Source: a virus. From it: a stretch of DNA of 46,009 nt. Positions 1-5,403 of the stretch are shown here, piece by piece. The position numbers were made by a program, and so were the translations under genes. Each line of letters starts with the position of its first letter. Position 1 is the stretch's first letter. Under the pieces are notes generated by a model. It had not been told where the DNA came from. It made no database searches and was given only the letters and a program-made list of their open reading frames with translations. The DNA is taken from positions 1 to 46,009 of IMG/VR virus record IMGVR_UViG_3300034108_000621; one strand, given 5' to 3'.

Positions 1-135
1 CCAACCCAAGACACAACAATTTTTAGCCTAATGTCTGCCGATTTGTTCAATTACTACGATGACCAATACCGAACAGCTTTTGCCGAACTAACCAAGGACA
101 TTGAAGAAACCGAAGAAGAGCTAGAAAATGCCTAA
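1..135 (+). CDS. 3' end of a small acidic early protein (partial)
   Basis: The reading frame is open from base 1 to a TAA at 133-135 and gives 44 residues with no start. Through base 127 it is identical to the inside of the complete 121-residue protein at 44229-44594. After that base it diverges and ends ELENA instead of continuing. The 5' end therefore lies off the window, or is the copy at 44229 if the molecule is circular. The protein is acidic and I do not recognise a domain. It overlaps the next start by 8 bases. Confidence 0.7.
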   Translation, partial: PTQDTTIFSLMSADLFNYYDDQYRTAFAELTKDIEETEEELENA

Positions 136-400
136 CAGACTCGAAATTGACGAAATGACCCGCAACGCTAGGGGTATCGCTTGGGATACTTGCCACAAAA
201 TCTACATAATCCTTGACGATGAGGAAATGGAGAAAATGCGAGGTTATGGCTATGACTGTCTAATCTCTGCCGATGAGATGACCCCTGAACAAATGACTTG
301 GCAGGTGTTGGCTTGGTATCGTGAGTCTTGCGAGCTGAGATTCATTGACACTTGTTCATCAAAAGACGGAATAGCCGTCTTGGTTGGACAGGGGGTATAG
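128..400 (+). CDS. Hypothetical 90-residue protein
   Basis: ATG start overlapping the previous stop by 8 bases, so it is probably translationally coupled. The protein is mixed charged with an acidic middle (ILDDEEMEKM), several Cys (residues about 22, 44, 68 and 76) not in a CxxC pattern, and two Trp. No signal peptide or membrane segment is visible. In the other version of the locus this position is filled by three unrelated short genes (44587-45034), so it behaves as an exchangeable cassette. Function unknown. Confidence 0.7.
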   Translation: MPNRLEIDEMTRNARGIAWDTCHKIYIILDDEEMEKMRGYGYDCLISADEMTPEQMTWQVLAWYRESCELRFIDTCSSKDGIAVLVGQGV

Positions 401-401
401 C

Positions 402-512
402 GTGAGTAAATGTCAAGACTGCCAAGCCCCTATTGACTGGGACGAGGGCGGTTTCATCTGGGACGGATTAGCCTTTTGCGAATTACACGACCCCGAGGCG
501 GTGAACGTGTGA
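402..512 (+). CDS. Zinc-ribbon miniprotein (36 residues)
   Basis: GTG start one base after the previous stop. It begins VSKCQDC, and a second Cys/His group (FCELHD) follows about 20 residues later, giving a CxxC...CxxH metal-site pattern. The copy at 45031-45138 is almost identical in protein (DWDEGG here, DFDEGG there) although its upstream neighbours differ, so the reading frame is under selection despite its size. The stop overlaps the GTG of the next gene by 4 bases (GTGA). Role unknown; zinc binding is inferred. Confidence 0.72.
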   Translation: MSKCQDCQAPIDWDEGGFIWDGLAFCELHDPEAVNV

Positions 513-610
513 AATGCCAATGTTGCGGGTGGAATAGCCCCAATGTGTCCAAACTAGCTTTCTGCCCAAAATGCGGAATAGATAAAGTTATCCACAGCCG
601 TAAACGCTAG
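509..610 (+). CDS. Zinc-ribbon miniprotein whose 3' end contains a DnaA-box-like site
   Basis: GTG start in a GTGA overlap with the preceding gene; 33 residues with CxxC near the N-terminus (CQCCGW) and a second knuckle FCPKCG, followed by a basic tail (HSRKR). The homologue at 45135-45236 starts with ATG and keeps both knuckles while other residues vary, which supports real coding. The codons for Val-Ile-His-Ser lie on a perfect TTATCCACA, so coding and a replication-type site are superimposed. A nucleic-acid binding role is inference. Confidence 0.7.
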   Translation: MKCQCCGWNSPNVSKLAFCPKCGIDKVIHSRKR

Positions 611-620
611 TTGTGTATAA
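588..620. promoter_or_regulatory. Inverted pair of DnaA-box-like sites
   Basis: TTATCCACA at 588-596 and TGTGTATAA at 612-620 (TTATACACA on the other strand) both fit the DnaA consensus TTWTNCACA. They face each other across 15 bases, and the arms extend to AAAGTTAT/ATAACTTT. The pair is conserved at 45214-45246. It lies upstream of an AT-rich stretch and heptamer arrays, the order found in many theta-type plasmid origins. A weak terminator is possible because the right arm ends in five T, but the stem is AT-rich and the 9-mers fit DnaA better. Confidence 0.55.
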
Positions 621-658
621 CTTTTTACCGAATCCAAGTCGGTAGCCTTAAGTGATAC

Positions 659-864
659 CTGCTCACTACTCATCTACTCATGAGCAGATTAGTAAGCAAC
701 GCCTATCTTCTTAAGACTTCAATAGGAGAACAAAAAAACTAAAAAAACCCTTGATTTTTAGCGGGTGATTTTTGCCCAATTTGCCCCACAATCCCCAAAA
801 TCCTAAAAATCGCTATAAACTGAGCAGATGTGTAGATTTACCTACTCAGATACTCATTAGCTCA
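659..864. repeat. CTRCTCA heptamer arrays around an AT-rich core (iteron/operator region A)
   Basis: Left cluster: CTGCTCA 659-665, CTACTCA 666-672 and 674-680, then the inverted TGAGCAG 681-687. Right cluster: TGAGCAG 821-827, CTACTCA 842-848, and weaker ATACTCA 850-856 and TAGCTCA 858-864. Between them is an A/T-rich stretch with A and T runs and the segment TTGATTTTTAGCGG, which is nearly unchanged in the other version. The right cluster ends just before the ribosome-binding site of the HTH gene, so the sites could be both origin iterons and autoregulatory operators. In the second locus the corresponding heptamer is CTTAGAY. Confidence 0.65.
781..809 (+). promoter_or_regulatory. Candidate promoter of the HTH gene
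   Basis: TTGCCC at 781-786 and TAAAAA at 804-809 with a 17-base spacer. The equivalent at 45402-45429 is TTGCTA, 16 bases, TAAAAA. A TATAAA at 814-819 is an alternative -10 in this copy only. Either would place the start of transcription among the right-hand heptamers, consistent with repression by their binding protein. The match to consensus is modest. Confidence 0.3.
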
Positions 865-886
865 GAAAACTAGAAAGGAACCAAAA

Positions 887-1504
887 TTGACCACTTACCA
901 CCCAAAGTTTGGGGAGCTTTACAGCCCCAAAGAGGTAGCAGACCTAACAGGATTTACTGCCAACCAACTACGCAACTGGCGACAGCGACAGGGCGAAACC
1001 ATGCCTTTTGGATTCATTAGACAAGGCGGGACAAGCTTTTACAGAAAGGTTGTTGTTGATGCTTGGCTTGAAGAAAATGACGGCGGTATCGCTGAGTATG
1101 TCATGTCAGACCTAGACAAGCGATTCCCTATTGAGCGAGAACTCGCAACCGACAGGGACAAGGTAGAGAACCTCAAAAAGCTACAAGGCATTACAACAGC
1201 CAACGCCTACCTGAAATGGTATCAGTGGTATTGCGACAGCTCTGGTTTGACCTTTAGCGAGGCTAGCAACAAGGTAGAACAATGGCAAAAGGAACTCTGG
1301 GCATTACATACAGGGCTACCGCTTGACCAAATCGGCAAGTTTCCTACCAGAAAACAGCGAGGCGAACAGCCTGAGCATTACTGGCTTGGTTGGACTTGGG
1401 CTATGCGTAAAGCCTACGCAGATGTCTATAACCTTGATGTTTCCAATCAGGAGATACTTGACCTACCTGCTGGAGATGTCCCACCCCTAAAAGAAACTTC
1501 ATAA
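887..1504 (+). CDS. Winged-HTH protein, candidate replication initiator or regulator (allele A)
   Basis: 205 residues. The TTG start is chosen because the homologue at 45508 has ATG at the same place and an AGAAAGGA ribosome site precedes both. Residues about 13-65 form a MerR/excisionase-like HTH: SPKEVADLTGF, then TANQLRNWR, then a wing ending in FYRK and an amphipathic DAWLEE. From about residue 96 the protein is nearly identical to the other version (LKKL.GITTANAYLKW...), while the N-terminal half is strongly diverged. Heptamer arrays lie directly upstream and also differ between versions, so they are the likely cognate sites. With DnaA boxes and an AT-rich tract upstream, an initiator role is plausible; a transcriptional regulator is the main alternative. 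Confidence 0.7.
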   Translation: MTTYHPKFGELYSPKEVADLTGFTANQLRNWRQRQGETMPFGFIRQGGTSFYRKVVVDAWLEENDGGIAEYVMSDLDKRFPIERELATDRDKVENLKKLQGITTANAYLKWYQWYCDSSGLTFSEASNKVEQWQKELWALHTGLPLDQIGKFPTRKQRGEQPEHYWLGWTWAMRKAYADVYNLDVSNQEILDLPAGDVPPLKETS

Positions 1505-1532
1505 CGATTAGATAACGAAACGGCAAATGTGC

Positions 1533-1560
1533 TTGACCTACCTAACCACTAGGCAAGAAT
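1533..1560 (+). promoter_or_regulatory. Promoter of the early small-gene operon
   Basis: TTGACC at 1533-1538 and AAGAAT at 1555-1560 with a 16-base spacer. A block of about 50 bases (1511-1562) is conserved at 44140-44191, where the boxes read TTGACA and AACAAT with the same spacing. The shared upstream words are ATAACGAAAC and CAAATGTGC. The downstream genes in the two places are unrelated, so the conservation belongs to the promoter. It probably drives the genes from 1589 to about 3666. Confidence 0.6.
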
Positions 1561-1588
1561 AGGAATAACCAACCAAAAGGAGAAACAA

Positions 1589-1918
1589 ATGTATAAGAAC
1601 TATGACTACAACCTGTTTGGCGATAGCGAGGCTAGCCTCACCCTTACCGCCTACCCAGATGTCATTGTGCCTGAGGACGGCGTTGAATACCTGACAACAG
1701 ACTACTCAGAAGCCAATTCAATTAGCCTAAAGCTCACCTTTCCAAAAGACCTAAAGGCTATGGAATACCTGCTTGATGACCTATACATCAACGAATACCC
1801 CCTAACTGATTATGACGATTGGCTAGACATTAGCGAAATACCTGATGACTGCCCTGAGGTAATCAAGGATTTCTTACTCGCACTACCAACCAACAAAATA
1901 GAAATGGAGAACGCATAA
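1589..1918 (+). CDS. Hypothetical acidic protein (109 residues)
   Basis: First gene of the operon, with a strong AAGGAGA ribosome site 7-8 bases before ATG. The protein is very acidic, with clusters of Asp and Tyr (YDYN, LTDYDDWLD, IPDDCPE), no membrane segment and no recognised domain. Strong acidity is common in phage proteins that bind host proteins or mimic DNA, but nothing here proves that. The C-terminus ends MENA in a junction sequence that is repeated exactly after the next gene. Confidence 0.75.
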   Translation: MYKNYDYNLFGDSEASLTLTAYPDVIVPEDGVEYLTTDYSEANSISLKLTFPKDLKAMEYLLDDLYINEYPLTDYDDWLDISEIPDDCPEVIKDFLLALPTNKIEMENA

Positions 1919-2124
1919 TGGCACTACAGCACCACTTCGTTGTCGTTGTAGAGGACGGCAAGATGTTTATTGACTATGACACAACTGACCACAAGTTCTA
2001 TGAGGGCTCGGTTTGGAACACCGAGATTGAGGACTGGGAAGCAAATTATGAACACGCACAGGAATACACCAAAGCCCAAGAAGCACTATGGGACAAACTA
2101 AACCAAGAAATGGAGAACGCATAA
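1918..2124 (+). CDS. Hypothetical small acidic protein (68 residues)
   Basis: Starts in a TAATG overlap with the previous gene, so it is translationally coupled. An N-terminal beta-like stretch (HHFVVVVEDG) is followed by an acidic, Trp-containing helical half ending QEMENA. The last 20 bases and the next start (2107-2126) repeat 1901-1920 exactly. I do not recognise a family. Confidence 0.72.
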   Translation: MALQHHFVVVVEDGKMFIDYDTTDHKFYEGSVWNTEIEDWEANYEHAQEYTKAQEALWDKLNQEMENA

Positions 2125-2330
2125 TGCCTACCTATGAAATCTGGTATGACGAAACATACACCTACAAGGCTTGGTTCACAGCCGACAGTAAAGAACACGC
2201 AAAAGAACTACTAGGGCTTGTCCAAGACGGTCAAGCTGAGTGGGATAGCCTTGATGACTTTCAATCAAAAGACAAGGGCTATGAACTACAAATTGAACTA
2301 TCAACCATTACCGACATAGAGGAGAACTAA
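2124..2330 (+). CDS. Small early protein resembling the DpnD/PcfM type (68 residues)
   Basis: I start at ATG 2124 (MPTYEIWYD) because it follows the coupled TAATG and the embedded GGAG, rather than at an in-frame ATG 36 bases upstream inside the preceding gene. Layout: a strand pair (YEIWYDETYTYKAWFTA), then an S-x-E-H-A helix, then an acidic tail. The pattern Y-x-V ... A-x-S-x-E-E-A recurs in the next gene and in the protein at 42615, and resembles DpnD/PcfM-like domains. That family assignment is tentative and the function unknown. Confidence 0.7.
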   Translation: MPTYEIWYDETYTYKAWFTADSKEHAKELLGLVQDGQAEWDSLDDFQSKDKGYELQIELSTITDIEEN

Positions 2331-2527
2331 TGAAGTACACAATCCAACGCCCACTAACAGTATGGGTTGAAGTAGTAGTAGATGAGGCTGACAACCTTGA
2401 AGAAGCACTAGAGAAAGCTGATGAGATGTTCGAGGACGGCGATTACACAGAACTAAACGGCACCTTTGACATCAACTATGACAAGTACTGGTCGCAAGAT
2501 GAGTTTGGAAAGGAAGCTTATGTTTGA
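2330..2527 (+). CDS. Small early protein resembling the DpnD/PcfM type (65 residues)
   Basis: TAATG-coupled to the previous gene. It begins MKYTIQRPLTVWVEVVVDE, then has a helix with paired acidic residues (LEEALEKADEM) and a strand-rich end. It shares the beta-then-EEA-helix layout with its upstream neighbour and the 42615 protein, suggesting old duplication. It overlaps the next gene by 8 bases. Confidence 0.7.
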   Translation: MKYTIQRPLTVWVEVVVDEADNLEEALEKADEMFEDGDYTELNGTFDINYDKYWSQDEFGKEAYV

Positions 2528-2726
2528 CATCGGATACCAGATAGCAGAACGACAGATACCACAGGACAGGCTTAGTGCCTATGCCAAGGGCAGACGTGAT
2601 GAACAGTATGCCTTTGAGTCATTACTAAACGCTATGGTGCTTGACCGCACACTAGACATCTCAACAGGACACATGATTATGGGATACCTAATCAACATTG
2701 ACAGACGACCAAAAGTGGAGGCATAA
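2520..2726 (+). CDS. Hypothetical early protein (68 residues)
   Basis: Start set at ATG 2520 (MFDIGYQIAE), where GGAAAGGA lies at the right distance, rather than at an ATG 54 bases further upstream in frame. Mostly helical and mixed charged, including AYAKGRRDEQYAF and a hydrophobic end (GYLINI). No Cys motif or signal peptide. The central part resembles generic phage early proteins without a named domain. Confidence 0.7.
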   Translation: MFDIGYQIAERQIPQDRLSAYAKGRRDEQYAFESLLNAMVLDRTLDISTGHMIMGYLINIDRRPKVEA

Positions 2727-2729
2727 CAA

Positions 2730-2873
2730 ATGTGTAATTTAGATGATAGCAACACAGAGCTAGATAAAATCATGGAAGCCCTTGACCTACTGAGCATTGA
2801 ACTAAAGGTTCTAGCAGAGGTAGCACAGGACATCGAGCTGAGAGTAAACGCATTGGTGGGTGAGGACGAGTGA
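2730..2873 (+). CDS. Short coiled-coil-like acidic protein (47 residues)
   Basis: ATG preceded by GGAGG eight bases upstream; TGA at 2871. The peptide has Leu/Ile at heptad-like spacing (ALDLLSIELKVLAEVAQDIELRV is broken only by single residues) and ends in acidic GEDE, so an amphipathic coiled coil is likely. It fills an otherwise empty gap and its stop overlaps the next GTG (GTGA). Function unknown. Confidence 0.62.
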   Translation: MCNLDDSNTELDKIMEALDLLSIELKVLAEVAQDIELRVNALVGEDE

Positions 2874-3064
2874 ACGAGTTAGAAGTGAACATCGTCTTTG
2901 ATAGCGGTGCTGAAATGAAATGTGGCATGACTGAGCTTGCTTGGCAAGTGTTCAAGAAAGACTTAGCTCAGACGCCTAGTGTCAGCCGAGTGGAAATCAG
3001 AAATGCTAACGGCGTTGTCTGGTCTGTGCTTTACAAGGAAGAGCTGGAGATGACTTTTGTATAG
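2870..3064 (+). CDS. Hypothetical protein (64 residues)
   Basis: GTG start in a GTGA overlap with the preceding gene. The protein alternates short beta-like stretches (VNIVFDSGAEM, VEIRNANGVVW) around one helix (ELAWQVFKKDL). No known motif. The next gene's ribosome site lies at its end. Confidence 0.65.
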   Translation: MNELEVNIVFDSGAEMKCGMTELAWQVFKKDLAQTPSVSRVEIRNANGVVWSVLYKEELEMTFV

Positions 3065-3074
3065 GCAGGACGCA

Positions 3075-3401
3075 ATGTTTTATGTAAACACACCTAGCTT
3101 TGAGGTAGTTGCCAAGTATGGTCGCTATGAAGTTGTTAGGAACGGCTACATGAGAATAAACAACATGACTACTGGTGATGTTTACCGATACACCAGTGAT
3201 TTAGAGAAAGCTGGCTACACCGATGACACCTTGCTAGCTGAGGAGATTGACAATGGCGAATTAGAAGTCATTGACAGTCCTTGGTTTGAGGTTTGGGATA
3301 GCCAAGAACTTTCACCAGATTCACCAGTATTTGACAACCACCGCCATGCTTGTAAAGAAGCGTGGGAATTAGCGAAACAGGAGATAGAAGCGTATGTATA
3401 G
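3075..3401 (+). CDS. Hypothetical protein (108 residues)
   Basis: I choose ATG 3075 (MFYVNTPSFEVV) because GGCAGGA lies four bases before it; an in-frame TTG at 3057 overlaps the previous gene and has no ribosome site. Two repeated aromatic and charged stretches around residues 10-45 look like a small beta domain, followed by an acidic middle and a C-terminal helix. No family recognised. Overlaps the next gene by 8 bases. Confidence 0.68.
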   Translation: MFYVNTPSFEVVAKYGRYEVVRNGYMRINNMTTGDVYRYTSDLEKAGYTDDTLLAEEIDNGELEVIDSPWFEVWDSQELSPDSPVFDNHRHACKEAWELAKQEIEAYV

Positions 3402-3666
3402 AAAGACAGAATACGAAATGAACAATGTTGATTTGTGGGTGAGCGAAGATGGCTCATACGGCTCAGGCGACATTGCTTTCTTTAGCACCGAAGATTGGAC
3501 AGGCAAAGAGTTCAACGAGCTCGATGAAGCACCTGAGAGCGAGAAGCTTGAAACGGCTATGCGTATCCACAAACGCCTATCAAGGCGAATGACCCAAGAG
3601 AACCTGAATCGCATTGATGTCAGAGTATTCATCATTGACAGCGATGGCGTAGAAGAAATCAAATAA
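3394..3666 (+). CDS. Hypothetical protein (90 residues)
   Basis: ATG inside the end of the previous gene. N-terminal beta-like, acidic part (VDLWVSEDGSYGSGD), then a basic helix (RIHKRLSRRM) and a final strand pair. It is the last gene before a GC-rich hairpin at 3671 and probably closes this transcription block. Function unknown. Confidence 0.7.
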   Translation: MYRKTEYEMNNVDLWVSEDGSYGSGDIAFFSTEDWTGKEFNELDEAPESEKLETAMRIHKRLSRRMTQENLNRIDVRVFIIDSDGVEEIK

Positions 3667-3670
3667 TAAA

Positions 3671-3694
3671 GGGGGCTGAGAAAACCCAGCCCCC
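3671..3694. terminator. GC-rich hairpin without a U-tract
   Basis: GGGGGCTG at 3671-3678 pairs perfectly with CAGCCCCC at 3687-3694 across an 8-base loop. Only CTCACC follows, so it is not a classic intrinsic terminator. It may attenuate transcription, protect a 3' end, or lower readthrough into the gene at 3716, whose AAGGAG lies just after it. Confidence 0.45.
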
Positions 3695-3715
3695 CTCACC
3701 GAAAGGAGAAACATA

Positions 3716-3988
3716 ATGAGTATGAGAACACATCATGAATACAGGGAACCACCCCTGCCGTATCAGAATAAACCTGCTTTGCCACTAAAGTATCCCGACA
3801 CGCTAGGTTTGTATGCCTTTGGTCTGGCTTTCCTTGGCTCAGCTGGAGCCATGATGGCTGTGCTATTCAGCCCAATGGCACACCAATTTGTTGAGCAGGA
3901 TAGGCTATTCCTAGCTGTGCTGACAACCTTTACCACATCAACCACATTCAACCTATTCGCTAACGAGATGAGAGAGATACTCAAATGA
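3716..3988 (+). CDS. Small membrane protein with two hydrophobic segments (90 residues)
   Basis: ATG with GAAAGGAG eight bases upstream. A Pro-rich, polar N-terminus (about 30 residues) is followed by two hydrophobic segments, about 32-56 (LGLYAFGLAFLGSAGAMMAV) and 62-82 (LFLAVLTTFTTSTTFNLF). It ends in a short charged tail. Holin-like in size and shape, but it lies among early genes far from the endolysin, so a role at the host membrane such as exclusion or takeover is as likely. Overlaps the next gene by four bases. Confidence 0.65.
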   Translation: MSMRTHHEYREPPLPYQNKPALPLKYPDTLGLYAFGLAFLGSAGAMMAVLFSPMAHQFVEQDRLFLAVLTTFTTSTTFNLFANEMREILK

Positions 3989-4269
3989 GCTACGAATACA
4001 AGCATGTGGACGAGATGATGACATTCAACGGTGTTGCTTGGACAGCCCAGATTTTTGACAATCACCAGAATCTAATCTGTGATGTCATGAACTACGGCGA
4101 GGGACTAGGCAATGTCTACAAGTGGCACAGCGAGGACGGCAAGGAAGCAATGATTGCCAACGCCTTACAGGACTTCCAAGGCAGTATGGAGCCCCTTGAT
4201 GAGTTTGTCCATGCCTTATGGGCTGGCGACTTTATGGGGCATCATGTGCCTGAATCGGAGTTGTTTTGA
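3985..4269 (+). CDS. Hypothetical protein (94 residues)
   Basis: ATGA overlap with the membrane protein gene. Acidic, soluble and His-containing (EYKHVDEMM, FMGHHVPE), with a beta-like region (WTAQIFDNHQNLICDVMN). No catalytic motif recognised. Coupling on both sides indicates one operon. Confidence 0.68.
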   Translation: MSYEYKHVDEMMTFNGVAWTAQIFDNHQNLICDVMNYGEGLGNVYKWHSEDGKEAMIANALQDFQGSMEPLDEFVHALWAGDFMGHHVPESELF

Positions 4270-4493
4270 GGCTACCCAAGCACCTTACGGATAGCCTGAC
4301 CTATAACAAGTGGCTCAAGGAAGGCACTAATGATTGGGTCAAAGATGGAATCCTACTAAGTATCTACCCCTCAAGTATGGGTCGTATGTATAAAGTAGAG
4401 TATGAAACAGCAACAAAGTCTGGCAATGATTTAGTTCACATTGACAGGCTAACCAAAATAATCGAAGGAATGGAGAAACCAAATGTCAGATAA
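4266..4493 (+). CDS. Hypothetical basic protein (75 residues)
   Basis: TTG start in a TTGA overlap with the previous stop; no ATG or GTG is better placed without losing the well-formed N-terminus RLPKHLTDSL. It contains a WLKEGTNDWVKDG segment and a C-terminal helix. It overlaps the next gene by 11 bases. Function unknown. Confidence 0.6.
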   Translation: MRLPKHLTDSLTYNKWLKEGTNDWVKDGILLSIYPSSMGRMYKVEYETATKSGNDLVHIDRLTKIIEGMEKPNVR

Positions 4494-4857
4494 GTATGAA
4501 CAGCTTGTAGCAGATGCTAAAGCTAAGTTGATTACGGGAGCCCCGAAAGCAACTAAAGAGAACAAGAACGCTATTGAAGCAACAGACCCGATTCTCGCTA
4601 ACGAATTGTTAGCAGAGCGACAGGGCATCGTTGATGAAATCAAGATGCTCACCTCTCGTAAGACTGCCATCGAGGACATCATCAAAGATGCCATCGGTGC
4701 TAAGGACGAGCTACACATTCACGGTGCGAAAGTTGCGAGCATTGCTCGCTGGCGTGAAACAGCGGTGCAAACCGATGTCGTCAAAGAAACCTTCCCGCTT
4801 GTTGATTACCCAGAGCTATACAAGCGTAGTAGCAAGACAAGGCTGACGATTCACTAA
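4483..4857 (+). CDS. Coiled-coil protein resembling a nuclease-associated phage domain (124 residues)
   Basis: ATG preceded by GGAATGGAGAAAC. Residues about 38-75 form a coiled coil (ELLAERQGIVDEIKMLTSRK followed by an amphipathic helix). Then come a small beta unit (HIHGAKVASIARW) and a final part with T..V.KE.FP.....Y....KTRLTI. That C-terminal pattern occurs in phage proteins next to, or fused to, YqaJ/Cas4-like exonucleases. Such a nuclease (7181) lies in the same gene block, so it may be a partner in recombination or end processing. The assignment is by pattern only. Confidence 0.6.
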   Translation: MSDKYEQLVADAKAKLITGAPKATKENKNAIEATDPILANELLAERQGIVDEIKMLTSRKTAIEDIIKDAIGAKDELHIHGAKVASIARWRETAVQTDVVKETFPLVDYPELYKRSSKTRLTIH

Positions 4858-5093
4858 TGCCAAGTGTTAGGGAGAGGTGTAGTTGTGGTGCTGAGATGGA
4901 AATAACCGACGCACCTCTTCCTAACGCACTCGCATCTGTCAAGTCATGGCGAACCAATCATGTTTGTAATCCACCTGAGAGGGACATACAAGCAACGCAC
5001 GGTATGCCAGGAGATTTAGATAGAGCAATCGGATTTGCACCAAGCGAACACCCAGCAAAAGAGTATGACCCATTTGAAGAAAGAAGAATCTAA
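4857..5093 (+). CDS. Zinc-finger-like protein (78 residues)
   Basis: Overlaps the previous stop by one base (TAATG). N-terminal CSC (RERCSCGAEM) and a later HVC form a possible CxC...HxC metal site around residues 8-38. The remainder is disordered with Pro and acidic residues. Likely DNA or protein binding; no family name assigned. Confidence 0.62.
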   Translation: MPSVRERCSCGAEMEITDAPLPNALASVKSWRTNHVCNPPERDIQATHGMPGDLDRAIGFAPSEHPAKEYDPFEERRI

Positions 5094-5308
5094 TGACCTA
5101 TGTATGGATAAAGCAGAGCGAAGGCTCGATGAGGTATGTCAATGACATCTACCTACCACCTTGTAATGGTTGCGGTGAGCGTGTAAGCACTTGCACCTGC
5201 AACGATGTCAAGGAAGAGAAAGAAGAAGTGTGTGCCTCGTGCAATGGTCGCTGTGTTTGCGACTATGAGTATGACCGTATGCGTGAGAAGCAGAACGAGG
5301 GCGACTAA
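5093..5308 (+). CDS. Cysteine-rich protein (71 residues)
   Basis: TAATG-coupled. Nine Cys in four clusters (CNGC, CTC, CASC and CVC) joined by a Glu/Lys-rich linker suggest two small zinc sites. It is flanked on both sides by other Cys-cluster proteins, forming a run of three zinc-type genes just before the helicase. Function unknown. Confidence 0.65.
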   Translation: MTYVWIKQSEGSMRYVNDIYLPPCNGCGERVSTCTCNDVKEEKEEVCASCNGRCVCDYEYDRMREKQNEGD

Positions 5309-5403
5309 TGTTCAGATGCGAGATTTGCGACGCTTGGTATGACGACTCCGAGCGTGATGAAGAATTAGTAGCACCGACCTGCAAAGACTGCGGTGCTGTT
5401 TGA
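5308..5403 (+). CDS. Zinc-ribbon miniprotein (31 residues)
   Basis: ATG in a TAATG overlap with the previous gene, TGA at 5401. Two well-spaced CxxC knuckles, CEIC at residues 4-7 and CKDC at residues 25-28, with an acidic connector. The coupled start and the ribbon pattern support coding despite the length. Its 3' end overlaps the helicase start by 11 bases. Confidence 0.62.
   Translation: MFRCEICDAWYDDSERDEELVAPTCKDCGAV

Larger units (their letters stand above)
1..1378. repeat. Diverged copy A of the terminal locus, homologous to 44421-46009
   Basis: Bases 1-127 match 44421-44547 exactly and then diverge at 128 (a against t). Homology returns in the two zinc-ribbon genes, the DnaA-box region, the AT-rich core and the 3' half of the HTH gene. 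The final 79 bases of the window (45931-46009) are identical to 1300-1378. The middle differs: one 90-residue gene here stands in place of three small genes in the other copy, and the heptamer arrays differ. It is either a second allele from an assembled population or a true duplication. Confidence 0.85.

Noticed and set aside
612-624. Intrinsic terminator formed by the DnaA-box inverted repeat
   Set aside because: The stem is AT-rich with a mismatch and only two T remain after pairing; the perfect 9-mers and their conservation in both versions fit DnaA sites better.
2579-2955. Minus-strand ORFs of 84 and 61 residues
   Set aside because: They lie opposite tightly coupled plus-strand genes with good ribosome sites and have no start signals of their own.
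3671-3694. Classic rho-independent terminator at this hairpin
   Set aside because: The stem is perfect but no T-run follows on either strand, so I list it only as a possible attenuating hairpin.
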